Assembly: GCF_932526225.1 (NCBI RefSeq)
Contig: NC_064035.1
Location: 16,605,969-16,669,968, forward strand
Source: Nematostella vectensis
Lineage: Eukaryota; Cnidaria; Anthozoa; Actiniaria; Edwardsiidae
DNA: 64,000 nucleotides
Direction of reading: 5' to 3'
Positions 33,801 through 39,703 of the stretch are shown piece after piece. Both the position numbers and the translations under genes were made by a program. Position 1 is the stretch's first letter. Each line of letters starts with the position of its first letter. The notes beneath the pieces were generated by a model. The model was not told the DNA's origin. It ran no database searches and was given only the letters and a program-made list of their open reading frames with translations.

Positions 33801-36401
33801 GAATCGGTCACATGGTTTCACGACGACAAGCCGATTGAAGTCGCGACCGATCGTTACGCCTTCCCAGGTAAGCCACGCCACTGAATCCCGAGATCACTTA
33901 GATTTTTATGCTTTGGAAAGGACTTACTATCGTGGCGCTTTATTCGAATTGGCCTTACGGACGACGGTACGGCAACCACTTCGTGTAGCCAGGAGTTATC
34001 AATATTATAAGCAGGGGGGGGGGGGATTGCGTAAAATAGTATCATATTCGTCTTCGTAGTCTCATCTCTCCGGGAATTGCGATGGGAATAAAAAAGCAGC
34101 AAGCAAGTATATATCTTGTGGGCGATTTTACGAAGAGTTGTCGAGGTTCCCGATCACTAATTATAGGTCTTATGTTCACTGTTTAAGGATCAACAGCGGG
34201 TATTCGCACCAAGCTCAAACTTGTCACAATTGACGAGAAGACGCCAGGAAATTATAAAGTAGTCATCACCGGCAAATACTGCCAGTTTGAAAGGAGCATC
34301 CACGTCAAAGTCATCGGTAAACCTTTTTTTTTCTAAACAAGGGCAAGGATTTTCTGATATGCATTTATTGATGCACGTATAGGGAAAAGAAGGTTTGTTG
34401 AGGGATAAGTCATTTAAATGGAACGACTTTTTCTATGTAGCTTGGTCAACGTCTAACATTGTATGTTATAGCCGAATTCGTTGTTGCGCGATCTCGAGGA
34501 GTGCAAAATCCTTGTCTGGTTTGGGAATATCGCGTAGTCAATCTACCTTTAAACTAATCGATGGCTCTTATGTCCCTTAGAGAATTGGATTTGAATTCAC
34601 GGTGGTCGCGCAACAAAGAATTCAGATATATCAGAAATAACACATCCAGGGTTTTGAATATGTTAGTTGAACTCTGAGTTGCATGGTCCTCTAAACCAAC
34701 CAACAAGTTTTATTTCAGTCGTTCCCAGGGTGACTTTCTTGCCACGAGCCGACTTTGTTGTTGCCAAGGTAAACGACAAAGAAGTAATCTTCAACGCCAC
34801 GGTAAAAGGCGGCAACCCTAAACCAAAGGTAAAGACAGCGATCGTTTTCAGATCTTTCTACCATGATAAAATTACTAGAGCAGCCCGTACCCAGGGGGGG
34901 GTGGGTGAAGAGGGTGCGAACGCACCCCTCCACACACACACACACGACGGCAGAAGGTCCACTTTCGGTTCCCAATGGGCGTGCTATTTGTAGACAAAAC
35001 TATAAAGCATAAGCTAGATAACTATGGTACGTAGCCAAATCCGACAATAAACGTCCCCCTTGGAGATACTGCAAAGGCATAAAAAACCCTTTTTCGCACC
35101 CCCCAAGAAAAATCCTAGGTACGGGCCTGTAGAGGCCTTCTCTAATAGCTTACTCGCTTTCCAGATGCAAGAGATGACTTGGCGCAAAGGTGAAAATAAG
35201 ATGATTGCTTCATACAGTGGCCGAATCGTCCTGTTTACTACCCTGGATGAGCAGAGTAACTGGTTCTCTGTACTGAAAATCAGCAAGCTCCGAGCAACCG
35301 ACACGGCACAGTACACGTTTGAGATAAGCTCTGGGCCTGCTATCACCAAAAAGACTTGGCAGCTTAGCGTCCGCGAGACTGGTATGTACAGGTTGTAGAA
35401 GTAATTCTTTATCATGACAGTTATGACAGAACAAAAAAGATAGCAAGTTTTCCCAAAATAAGGTCTGGTTAACTTCGGTAAGCTTGGATTTTTGCAGTGA
35501 GGTTTCTTATGTTATGTAAACCAACATATCAAAAAGTGTTTTTTTTTCTAATGGATTCGTCTTCGGCATGAGGCTCGAAGTGCAATTTTCAAATGTTCAA
35601 AGTATGAATTCTCCTAGTTTTTAGGGAGAAGTCGGGTTCTGATCAGAAATTAAGCCAAATTTGCTCGATAATATCTAAATTTCATCAAAATTTGGAATTA
35701 AGCTTTTTGTCAGAGGAACTCCTTGTATGCGGAATCCTGAGCTTATATATTGGGAATTGGAAAATTTCATGCCATTTTTTTTTTGCTCTGTCGACAGTTA
35801 TATTGTATCTGTTGTACGTCACTTTATAAGTCATTTGTATCGTCATGTTCAGGCGCTTGTCTAGGTTGGAAGCAGGGGCGCGTCCAGTCCTAAAAGGGTT
35901 CATTTCTGACTAAAAAATTGCCAAATCTAAGGATTTTCACATATGATATGTAGTGTAGGGAACTTTAGGACAAAAATGTAATGCCTTATTTTAATACTAA
36001 TGTATCTGTTATGCACAGAGCTATATATTTGGTCTTTTGAAAAGAAGACATTTGATAAAGCCAAAACGTCTTGCCTGACATTTCTTGTATAACATCCGGG
36101 ATATAATTCGTGCTAATAAATATTTAATACTCTTGCCTCACTCATTTTGGAAGTTTATTTAAGCTTTTAACAAGGAAGCATGGCTAGGCATACAATGAGT
36201 AGTAAAACCTTAACAAAACTGATGATTTTGATGATTCAACTGATTATGTTTCTTACAGGAGCAGTGAACACAACATATTTCCCAGCGGGTGAACGCCCAT
36301 CCAAGATAGCAGACCACTCTTTCAGCAGCCCAAAACCAACAAGCTCTTACAATACGATTATCCTTCCCTTTACAATTTTGCTTCTTTTGATTTTAAATTA
36401 A
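9742..36401 (+). CDS. Large surface protein: 4x F5/8C, PAN/WSC-like and Ig-like domains, GPI-type tail
   Basis: A 30-exon model: 9742-9832, 10027-10182, 10575-10771, 11936-12119, 12308-12367, 12451-12524, 12853-13065, 13340-13502, 13667-13824, 14061-14288, 15018-15162, 16566-16610, 17277-17450, 18034-18185, 22518-22659, 23333-23371, 28486-28588, 28654-28847, 29105-29164, 29273-29404, 29635-29892, 30227-30389, 30551-30732, 30927-31114, 33406-33544, 33703-33867, 34188-34316, 34719-34828, 35165-35381, 36259-36401. These total 4,404 nt (1,467 residues), and every junction is GT-AG with matching phase. Order: signal peptide, four discoidin domains with short linkers, Ig-like and PAN/WSC-like modules, and a hydrophobic C-terminus with no cytoplasmic tail. 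F5/8C domains bind glycans or lipids, and Ig modules mediate homophilic or heterophilic contact. An extracellular adhesion or recognition role is inference. Module boundaries are mostly phase 1. I do not recognise a named orthologue. It could be two genes split at 23.4/28.5 kb, but the phase-1 join and lack of a signal peptide at 28.5 kb favour one. Confidence 0.75.
10027..12119 (+). CDS. Exons 2-4: F5/8C (discoidin) domain 1
   Basis: Three exons (10027-10182, 10575-10771, 11936-12119) give residues about 31-208. The opening Cys is in YCASSLVYLSG, the middle reads FDLGRMKRIAGVLVTG (the DLG...I.GV.TQG strand of discoidin domains), then a WVYYATHYTVEHSPDSRIW segment, and the close is HARFIRINVQ...VDVIGC. 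The opening and closing Cys would form the usual disulfide. Exon 3 ends at 10771 inside the first unit of a 48-bp minisatellite that carries copies of its 5' splice site; using the next donor (10819) would add exactly 16 residues. Linker exon 5 (12308-12367, phase 1-1) follows. Confidence 0.78.
10732..11690. repeat. 48-bp minisatellite carrying a 5' splice site (exon 3/intron 3)
   Basis: About 20 copies of ATATGGGTCGAGATTAAGG, ACGAATTAGGAAATCCTAGG and GTGAGACGA. The first copy is the coding end of exon 3 (IWTEIKDELGNPR) with its donor AGG|GTGAGA at 10771/10772. Copy 2 is in frame (VRQIWVDIKDELGNPR) with the donor repeated at 10819/10820. Copy 3 has a stop. Later copies (10964-11251) are open again. 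The array extends through most of intron 3. Confidence 0.92.
12308..13502 (+). CDS. Exons 5-8: linker and F5/8C domain 2
   Basis: A 20-residue linker exon (12308-12367) is followed by 12451-12524, 12853-13065 and 13340-13502. The domain opens ECSHVSTLGMQSGEITDGQI (the classic C..LGM..G.I.D.QI start), continues ARWDNPHQMQWCANT and IKGYKVDIELTLDGKTW, and closes VRYVRLAFKRDWYG...FEVFGC. Entry and exit are phase 1 and internal introns phase 0. This is the most canonical discoidin copy of the four. Confidence 0.85.
13667..15162 (+). CDS. Exons 9-11: divergent F5/8C domain 3
   Basis: Exons 13667-13824, 14061-14288 and 15018-15162. Recognisable parts are ARVKPHIEISPGTWD (A.....I.AS position), FDMKKMFALTKVIIRGD, YVKSMAIMYSMDRTTW, and VGRFFKFVPGHYD with WKIEMMGFEP at the close. 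Both the opening Cys and the closing GC pair are missing (MMGFEP instead of VYGC), so this copy has lost the domain-bridging disulfide as a matched pair. The splice pattern (phase 1 in, 0, 0, phase 1 out) equals that of domain 2, supporting common descent. Repeats of a short exon-9 end segment follow it at 13848-13940. Confidence 0.75.
13848..13940. repeat. Intronic repeats of the exon 9 end
   Basis: The motif ATACTGCTTCAAGACCAGCA, spanning the end of exon 9 and its donor (ATATACGTGAGTG), is repeated about twice more in intron 9 (near 13852 and 13913), with donor-like ACGTGGGTG and ACGTTGGTA after each. This is another small array copying an exon end with its 5' splice site. Confidence 0.75.
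15568..15625. repeat. Small inverted repeat in intron 11
   Basis: GCGAGTGGCCCTT and its complement AAGGGCCACTCGC are separated by a few bases around 15580-15612. It would form a short hairpin in the pre-mRNA. No known function. Confidence 0.7.
15711..16560. repeat. 70-bp minisatellite abutting the exon 12 acceptor
   Basis: About twelve copies of a unit of about 70 bp (GTTTACCACAAAGG, a T-run, GCGATCACTTCCTCTGTGC, TCTATTTTGTTATTCTAACC). The last, shortened copy runs into TTTTTTTGTTACACATAG, the acceptor of exon 12 at 16566. The array therefore supplies pyrimidine-rich tracts and branch-point-like CTAAC motifs in every unit directly upstream of a real 3' splice site. The frames open across it (for example 15899-16270) are repeat artefacts. 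Confidence 0.9.
16566..22659 (+). CDS. Exons 12-15: proline-rich linker and F5/8C domain 4
   Basis: A short linker exon, 16566-16610 (VQPIPPRTPRKNNP, phase 1-1), is followed by 17277-17450, 18034-18185 and 22518-22659. The domain opens ACNDALGMENGAIKASKIS, continues RLNGGGAWCPD and IDLEKEYIIDGFASQG, WVMAYVVHYSEDGASW, then VFRANADCC...ARYVRFVPVAWH and closes RVEIYGC. The intron before VFRANAD is phase 0, and the same position and phase occurs before VFQANQD in the antisense nested gene. Two minisatellites occupy the 4.3-kb intron between 18185 and 22518. Confidence 0.85.
16805..17043. mobile_element. Foldback MITE in intron 12
   Basis: Two arms of about 115 bp are imperfect reverse complements, meeting around 16929 (GTTGTCTTTGATGTCAAT / ATTGACATCAAAGACAAC). 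The outer ends read TCGAATCACAGGC and GCCTGTGGTTGAAT. No coding capacity. When the host gene is transcribed this would fold into a long hairpin RNA. Confidence 0.8.
18534..21483. repeat. 2.9-kb, 27-bp minisatellite in intron 14
   Basis: Roughly 110 tandem copies of a 27-bp unit (TCATCACTCATCACTAC(A/T)TCTTCTCAA) with higher-order blocks; for example, a block with an in-frame TCGTAATCATCACTCATC variant recurs several times between 19740 and 21430. Because 27 is divisible by three, the array gives long spurious frames (18513-19748, 411 codons), which I treat as non-coding: no domain, pure repeat, between phase-matched exons. The plus strand is almost devoid of G. Confidence 0.95.
21484..22159. 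other. Intron 14 remainder, no feature
   Basis: Non-coding sequence between two arrays. A short inverted segment around 21640-21675 (AAACCAGTTTAAAG / TTAAACTGGTTTAAA) is visible, and AACAA-rich sequence follows. Nothing else recognised. Confidence 0.5.
22160..22535. repeat. Acceptor-carrying repeat upstream of exon 15
   Basis: Four to five diverged units of about 65-80 bp before the exon. Units contain (T)CTAG or an equivalent followed by GTGTTTCGTGCAAAC-like sequence (for example near 22230, 22297, 22371, 22448), matching the true junction TTGTAG|GTGTTTCGCGCAAAC at 22517/22518. The array thus duplicates the 3' splice site plus the first five codons of exon 15 (VFRAN). Some copies keep the AG (22230, 22297), others have lost it (AAAGTGTCTCG). 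Confidence 0.8.
23333..23371 (+). CDS. Exon 16: 39-nt linker exon
   Basis: Encodes GTSYKSRLFKKLR, basic, phase 1-1, with acceptor TGTTTCAG and donor GAG|GTACG. It bridges F5/8C domain 4 to the Ig-like half across the 5.1-kb intron that holds the antisense gene. The evidence is short, but the phase fit on both sides is exact. Confidence 0.6.
23586..23735 (-). pseudogene. Duplicated terminal F5/8C exon (second copy)
   Basis: A near copy of the terminal exon at 24358-24504, with the same CCCACAG acceptor and the same phase-0 entry. It reads VFQAYQDPNDIVTNTLRPR through NIFISLMRIELYGGYIH then TAA. It differs by one inserted Met codon and, importantly, by Gly in place of the domain-closing Cys. 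It could be an alternative last exon or a decaying duplicate; loss of the disulfide Cys argues for decay. Confidence 0.7.
24061..24214. mobile_element. MITE-like repeat C, copy 1
   Basis: Ends AGCGGCGTAGCAAGGATTTT and CCCCTGGCTACGCCC are inverted relatives of each other. An inverted copy lies at 28116-28266 (GGGGCGTAGCCAGGG ... CCTGGCTACTCCGCTG) with a shared core (GCAGTAAATGTATGA versus TCATACATTTACTGTA). Non-coding. Confidence 0.75.
24358..26214 (-). CDS. Secreted PAN/apple plus F5/8C protein, nested antisense gene
   Basis: Three exons on the minus strand: 25887-26214, 24649-24974, 24358-24504 (801 nt, 266 residues). Exon 1 encodes a signal-peptide-like start (MSYFRAIILMASLKVTLTTG) and a PAN/apple-type module with paired Cys (TCLTRCSQLTECRSINFYRH, DKCVMSN). 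Exon 2 starts the discoidin domain (PCNDEPFGVEDGRIADHQM, GEYLQVDLGRDARVGQVSTQ, WVTSYRLAASDDGTVW). Exon 3 completes it (VFQANQDPNGIVTNTL to LRIELYGCYLH, TAA). All exons lie inside intron 16 of the plus-strand F5/8C-Ig gene. The intron before VFQANQD is phase 0, as in that gene's domain 4. The product is probably secreted and glycan-binding (inference). The exon 1 donor (CCAT|GTGATC) is the weakest point; it was chosen because it is in phase and gives SPPCIPCNDEP. Another donor is possible. Confidence 0.75.
25024..25886. other. Intron 1 of the nested gene, no feature
   Basis: About 0.9 kb of non-coding sequence between the PAN exon and the discoidin exon. Short inverted TTGGCGGGAA / AAATTTGGCGGG-type motifs occur near 25310-25390. 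No other exon recognised. Confidence 0.5.
26429..26608. mobile_element. Short TIR element, copy A2 (interrupted end)
   Basis: Inverted copy of 1036-1224: the left end AAGTATAAATCCA is present, while the right end reads GAGTGGATTTA and is then interrupted. The missing TACTAAAAC continues at 27057 onward, after another element. Internal landmarks are CTACCTTCGAAAAA and GGCGCGAAAACGCCGG. Confidence 0.75.
26609..27060. mobile_element. TIR element D inserted in the end of element A2
   Basis: Inverted terminal regions of about 75 bp (CAGTCGTTTGACAAAAGG, CCGGCTTCGCGACTACGC, AAGCCCGCATGTAAGCATGG, and the complement at 26985-27060 with a few mismatches). An inner inverted pair around CCATTCCGGAATGG is also visible. 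The short frame inside (26712-26936) is not a recognisable protein. The flanks together restore the end sequence of element A, so D inserted into A. Confidence 0.75.
27061..28115. other. Intron 16 remainder, no feature
   Basis: AT-rich non-coding sequence. No exon, RNA gene or clear repeat recognised; the frame at 27708-27971 has no domain or splice support. Confidence 0.5.
28116..28266. mobile_element. MITE-like repeat C, copy 2 (inverted)
   Basis: Inverted relative to 24061-24214. It begins GGGGCGTAGCCAGGGGGTGG and ends AATCCTGGCTACTCCGCTG. C-rich and G-rich runs flank both copies. Confidence 0.75.
28486..28847 (+). CDS. Exons 17-18: Ig-like domain
   Basis: Exons 28486-28588 and 28654-28847, joined in phase 2. 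The sequence shows the Ig pattern: LHFNCGDY (B strand Cys), IWYQKAFGRDFP (C strand Trp) and SRHFMCRGRTRDG (F strand Cys), with the exit in phase 1. It begins directly after linker exon 16 and has no signal peptide of its own, which supports it being internal to the larger gene. Confidence 0.7.
29105..29892 (+). CDS. Exons 19-21: linker and PAN/WSC-like Cys module
   Basis: Exons 29105-29164, 29273-29404 and 29635-29892, all phase 1-1. Exon 21 reads IIHNCLVENRLSDW, then ACARLALSRGYEYMIILAE, TECMSSWYM and GQCRLEPRAYFIQ: four Cys with the CA..LA...GY.Y pattern of WSC or PAN modules. I cannot decide between these. Exon 20 (VIPQVVVIQRFDPTYDGG, VGNTASLAVFVLG) looks beta-rich without Cys. Confidence 0.65.
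29500..29590. repeat. Inverted repeat in intron 20
   Basis: AGCGGAGCCAGCT and GGCTCTGGCTCCGCT are about 50 bp apart: a small foldback just upstream of exon 21, non-coding. Confidence 0.6.
29918..30040. repeat. Short TIR-like repeat in intron 21
   Basis: Ends CAGGCGCGTACCCAGG and TGTGCGCGCCTGG are partly inverted copies of each other. It is similar in style to the element at 34881-35130. Confidence 0.45.
30227..30732 (+). CDS. Exons 22-23: Ig-like domain
   Basis: Exons 30227-30389 and 30551-30732, joined in phase 2. The C-strand Trp is in YNIAWYKRIEDD and the E-F region is VMDIRDITVEDLGAYKFEVT (the typical D.G.Y of Ig domains). No Cys pair is visible, so it resembles a Cys-less I-set or V-set domain. 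Donor CC|GTACGT at 30390 was selected over GTGAGG at 30382 because only it keeps the next exon in frame. Confidence 0.7.
30927..33544 (+). CDS. Exons 24-25: Ig-like or FN3-like domain
   Basis: Exons 30927-31114 and 33406-33544, joined in phase 0. The text shows VQAWYFSFLIGEELQRW (C-strand-like) and FIEVFVKNHYGMASALAQIE, which matches the F-G strands of an Ig domain (the ...NHYG.A.A... turn). The 2.3-kb intron between them holds a TIR element and a 45-bp minisatellite. Confidence 0.65.
31244..32239. mobile_element. TIR element of about 1 kb in intron 24
   Basis: Inverted ends TATACAGTTGAAGCTCT and AGAGCTTCGACTGTATA bound the region. Subterminal repeats of GTGGTCGCTTACGAGAGC type occur several times near both ends (31260-31395 and 32090-32220). 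TATA occurs at both outer edges and may be the target duplication or part of the ends. The inner frames lack any transposase motif. Confidence 0.75.
32503..33216. repeat. 45-bp minisatellite in intron 24
   Basis: About 16 copies of a 45-bp unit (GGATGAGGCAGTGATGTCGG, GACGGGGAGCGGAAAGACCT, GGGAT). 45 is a multiple of three and the unit is free of stops in several frames, producing long artefactual frames on both strands (32389-33495 minus, 368 codons; 32505-33083 plus). Neither is flanked by splice or domain evidence. Confidence 0.95.
33703..34316 (+). CDS. Exons 26-27: Ig-like domain
   Basis: Exons 33703-33867 and 34188-34316, phase 1 throughout. VTWFHDDKPIEVATDRYAFP is a strong Ig C-C' segment, and LKLVTIDEKTPGNYKVVITG is the E-F segment (D...G.Y.V). 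The B-strand Cys is absent (LLEVKLRSD), so it is an Ig fold without the canonical disulfide. Confidence 0.75.
34473..34623. mobile_element. MITE-like repeat E, copy 1 (intron 27)
   Basis: Ends GAATTCGTTGTTGCGCGA and TCGCGCAACAAAGAATTC form inverted termini. The inner GCGTAGTCAATC and TGGATTTGAATTC are shared with 53547-53770. Confidence 0.75.
34719..35381 (+). CDS. Exons 28-29: membrane-proximal Ig-like domain
   Basis: Exons 34719-34828 and 35165-35381, joined in phase 0. VVPRVTFLPRADFVVAKVND leads to VIFNATVKGGNPKPK (Ig I-set signature G.P.P), MTWRKGENKMIASYSGR (C-C'), and VLKISKLRATDTAQYTFEIS (D...Y.F). It ends WQLSVRET, a typical G strand. Confidence 0.8.
34881..35130. mobile_element. TIR-like repeat in intron 28
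   Basis: GCCCGTACCCAGG at the left and CCTAGGTACGGGC at the right are inverted. The body includes a G-run, a (CA)n tract and TTTTTCGCACCCCCC. It ends about 35 bp before the exon 29 acceptor. Confidence 0.6.
35382..36258. other. Intron 29, no feature
   Basis: Non-coding AT-rich intron. No exon recognised. Confidence 0.5.
36259..36401 (+). CDS. Exon 30: Ser/Pro stalk and GPI-signal-like tail
   Basis: Encodes a short polar stalk (KIADHSFSSPKPTSS) and a terminal hydrophobic stretch IILPFTILLLLILN ending at TAA, with no basic or cytoplasmic residues after it. This is the layout of a GPI-attachment signal. A very short transmembrane anchor is the alternative. Confidence 0.7.
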
Positions 36402-36412
36402 GTCGCTATCAC

Positions 36413-36484
36413 AATAAATAATCATTTTATCTCCACACACCTAAGATTACAAGACAAACTTACAAAAAGACTACTTACAATAAA
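36413..36484 (+). promoter_or_regulatory. Candidate polyadenylation signals
   Basis: AATAAA at 36413-36418 and again at 36479-36484, 12 and 78 nt after the stop codon. The second is more normally spaced. Position and motif only. Confidence 0.45.
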
Positions 36485-37126
36485 GAAACTTCCCCCCCCC
36501 CAAAAAAAAAGCACTAACAATACAATTACACTTCTTAGGCCTCTGCTTTTAGCAGAGGGCACAAGTCGCTATCAATTAAACTATGTCATTTCTAATCTAA
36601 TTTTCTATTTATCTAATTATCTATTTCTATATAATTATTTATTTCTAATTGCCTTTTCCAACATCTTCCCATACCTGTCACTCTCCAAAAATCTAAAGGC
36701 TTGAGAATTTTTTGGGGGGAGGGGTGGGTTGGGTATACCCACACTGGCGTTTGCCATATAGAAGGCTCTCACGCACAAATCCACTTATAGATCTCACAAG
36801 AATGTTAGATATATTGTGCTCGTAAGGGAATTATTGCTTTAATTATTCAATAGAAAAAAGGCAAAATGTTGGTTTTCTAGTCAATAATAAAAAGTGGTAA
36901 AAAAGTGATTAAAACGCTAAAAAGTGGGAGATATGGTGCTTCACCCGGGAGAGCGAGAGAAGAGGTCTAAAATCTTGAGACTCCTGACTAATGAGGGAGA
37001 GTTGACAGGTATGCCTTCCACTTGTGCTAATTTGCAGTTATTGTTGTAATGATAAGATTATATGGTGCGTTATGACTCAGTATTAAGTAGCTTACCAACA
37101 GGCAAATTACAATTTAAAATGAATGC
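36485..37126. other. Intergenic between convergent genes
   Basis: About 640 bp between the plus-strand F5/8C-Ig gene and the minus-strand ENPP gene, presumably their two 3' UTRs. AT-rich with short CTATTTATCTAATTA-type repeats around 36600-36650. No gene seen. Confidence 0.5.
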
Positions 37127-38593
37127 TTAAAAGATGACAATTTCATCCTCGTCTCCTTCAGTCCCCATTAAAGGGTAGTCCCACTCTGACCTCTGATTCC
37201 TGAACAAGACAGATGGGCTCTTCCCTTTGAGCTTTTTCCTTATTAGAAACACACATGTCAAGGTGCATAACAGTACTAGAATGACAAACCCAATGACAAT
37301 GCTAACAGTCCTAGACACAGAGTGCAAATAGGCCAGAAGGGACCCCTTTAAAAGATGATCAATTTGACTCAGTGAGCCATTATTTGGTCTTGGGTGAATC
37401 CCAATGATGTGGCACATCAAACTGTAGATGTCGAGCATATCAATAGGCCCTGATTTATAGTGCTGCTTAAAAGCTGGTCCAAATGCTATCAGAAAGGGGT
37501 GCATTTCTGCGTTGATTGGATCATATCCATGAGTTCCTCTTGTTTCATTATCCCTCATTGTGAAGTTTGTATAACCAGATGCATTGATGTAATAGCCTCC
37601 TTGAACAAACCCAGCCAGATCAGCTATTCTTCTATTATTTCTGAAGTGAAGACGATCTGGTATTTCTGATTTTTTGTAAATCTTTATTTTTCCTTTAGTG
37701 CCTTTTTCCATTTTTTTAAAGTCTTTATAAAGCTCATCCAGCGTGGACAAGCTAGAGTTTGTGAACTGAAACTCAGTCCCTGCAGACGACCACATCACGT
37801 ACTTGTCAGGATTTACATAATCATCAATATTAATGACAGTATTGGCATAGTAGTTCATCATGCCATGGTCTGAGGTGATAATAATATTGACTTGGGGGTA
37901 AATAGTCAGCTTCTTTAATTGTTCCATAAGATAGCCTATTGTCTTGTCCACTTCTTGAAGCTTTTTAGCTGTCTCGATAGCATCTGCACCATAACGATGA
38001 CCGACTTCGTCGGGTTCTTCAAAATACAATGTGACAAAAGAAGGAATGTCTTTTGTTTGGTTCAGCCATCCAACTACCATGTCAACCCTATCAGGCCAAG
38101 GGAGAACGTTTTCGTCGGTGACAAACGGCTTATTAAAGCTTGCATTTAAGGGGCGATAATGTGCTAGGTACCCTTTTATCTTGACATCATATCCTGGCCA
38201 GTAACACATGCCGCTTGGATATCCTTGCTTCTGGTTTGTTATCCAAATGGGCTCCGCGTCTTCCCACCATTTTGGATCGGTCGTACTCATATTAAAATGC
38301 TCGTCGAAGACGGGATCATACATATTATTATCTACTATTCCATGGCTTTCTGGGTATAGCCCAGTTACAATAGAATAGTGATTTGGGAATGTGACAGTGG
38401 GATAGACGTTTTTAACATACTCAACTTGAGTTCCCTGAGAAGCAAGATGGCGAAGGTTCGGAACACTATCCTTGTGCTTTTCCATGTAGTCGTAGCGGAA
38501 GCCATCAAGAGAGACGAGAAGCACAACAGGCTGCGGCTTACTGGCATACAAAGAGGATAAACTGCATAAAATCAGATATAAAATTAGCGACAT
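37127..38593 (-). CDS. ENPP: Ectonucleotide pyrophosphatase/phosphodiesterase, ENPP4/5-like, type I membrane
   Basis: A 488-residue ectoenzyme of the alkaline-phosphatase superfamily. The family hydrolyses phosphodiester bonds of nucleotides or lysophospholipids outside the cell using two zinc ions. Visible: a signal peptide (about residues 1-17), metal Asp in LLVSLDGFRYDY (D30), nucleophile Thr in TVTFPNHYSIV (about T68), second metal site YFEEPDEVGHRYG (about residue 190), TSDHGMMNYY (about 240), and RGTHGYDPINAEMHP (about 340). A transmembrane helix (TVSIVIGFVILVLLCTLTCV, about 432-451) and a 30-residue acidic tail follow. All metal and nucleophile residues are present, so it should be active. 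No somatomedin-B or nuclease-like domain is present, hence the ENPP4/5 layout rather than ENPP1-3. The coding region is a single exon, notable in an intron-rich window. Several N-glycosylation sequons (NMS, NQT, NAS, NFT) are visible. Confidence 0.95.
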   Translation of the reverse strand: MSLILYLILCSLSSLYASKPQPVVLLVSLDGFRYDYMEKHKDSVPNLRHLASQGTQVEYVKNVYPTVTFPNHYSIVTGLYPESHGIVDNNMYDPVFDEHFNMSTTDPKWWEDAEPIWITNQKQGYPSGMCYWPGYDVKIKGYLAHYRPLNASFNKPFVTDENVLPWPDRVDMVVGWLNQTKDIPSFVTLYFEEPDEVGHRYGADAIETAKKLQEVDKTIGYLMEQLKKLTIYPQVNIIITSDHGMMNYYANTVINIDDYVNPDKYVMWSSAGTEFQFTNSSLSTLDELYKDFKKMEKGTKGKIKIYKKSEIPDRLHFRNNRRIADLAGFVQGGYYINASGYTNFTMRDNETRGTHGYDPINAEMHPFLIAFGPAFKQHYKSGPIDMLDIYSLMCHIIGIHPRPNNGSLSQIDHLLKGSLLAYLHSVSRTVSIVIGFVILVLLCTLTCVFLIRKKLKGKSPSVLFRNQRSEWDYPLMGTEGDEDEIVIF

Positions 38594-39703
38594 ACTTTGT
38601 TTTCCCTTTGTAACGTCACAAAATTTTGCGTCCCTTCATCTTTATAACACAGGGTAACCAGCCATCGGAAAGACAGATGGCACACAGGAAACCCAAAAGT
38701 TGGAGAGTTCAAAAGTTGGAGAGGAAAAATAAAACTACGCCTGACACAAATCCTAGACACGACTCCTGCCTCCCGTTTTGAAGCCACTTTCAACCGCTAA
38801 AATGACTCTTGTGGTAGCACAATCAAATGCCCCCAAAAAACAGTATTTATTATGTAAAGCAAAACTACAGACGGGTTGTATCAAAATGAAAACGCTCTGT
38901 GTAGACGCGGATCTTTTTGAAAACGGAACAAAAATGTTGCGTTTTCAAACGAAAACGGATACGTGGGGACAGGGTCTAAGAGCGGGCGCGTAGAGCGCGC
39001 AGGAGGCTGAAATCACTCATTGACAGAGGTTGGGCTACCTGTGGAACTCTGCTTGAACGCAGATTTCATCATTTCATACGCTCACTGTATCAACTCGCGG
39101 GAAGTACCGCAAACAGTCCCAAGCATTCTCCGATCTCACAGACAATTTCTTGAATATTCGGCGCCTGGTCTGTCTAAGAATTATGATATCCGTAGTATTA
39201 GGGCAGCTTCTATGACATCCATATTTCCAACGCCTTTAGCATACCTGTAAACAATTTGGACCCCTTCTCCCGCTCTCCCGGGTTGGAAAGTTATGCGAGG
39301 AAAACAACCAAATAAAACTTTCATTGGGATACCTGTGTAGCCATTGACGCTGACCCATCATACAGTGGGCTCACAAAGGTCAGAAAGGAAAAACAAAACA
39401 ATCATGCAGGATGTACTATTTAATTCGAGGATTGGGATCGCAAATGGGAATACATTTACCCGAGTAAGGATTTTCCTAACTGCAAATAGAAAAATACATC
39501 AGATGTACTGTAAGTTGCAGAAGAAAAATATGAAGTTTTGAAAACAGCGTCAAAACAATGGAAACCCAAAATTAACGACATCAGAGAGGTGAAAAGATCT
39601 TGACATTTTTTTAAAATTTCCTCCTGTCGATACTACTTTGCTTAACAATTGGACACATTGAGGCTGTGTTATTCAAGTTTCATTTGAGGGACAAATAATT
39701 ATT
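38594..39703. promoter_or_regulatory. Divergent intergenic region
   Basis: 1.1 kb between the divergent start codons of the ENPP gene (leftward) and the coiled-coil gene (rightward), so it may hold both promoters. A repeated AAAACG-rich stretch (38885-38960, GAAAACGCTCTGTG, GAAAACGGAACAAAAATG, GAAAACGGATACG) looks like an old repeat. No TATA or initiator was recognised. Confidence 0.4.
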
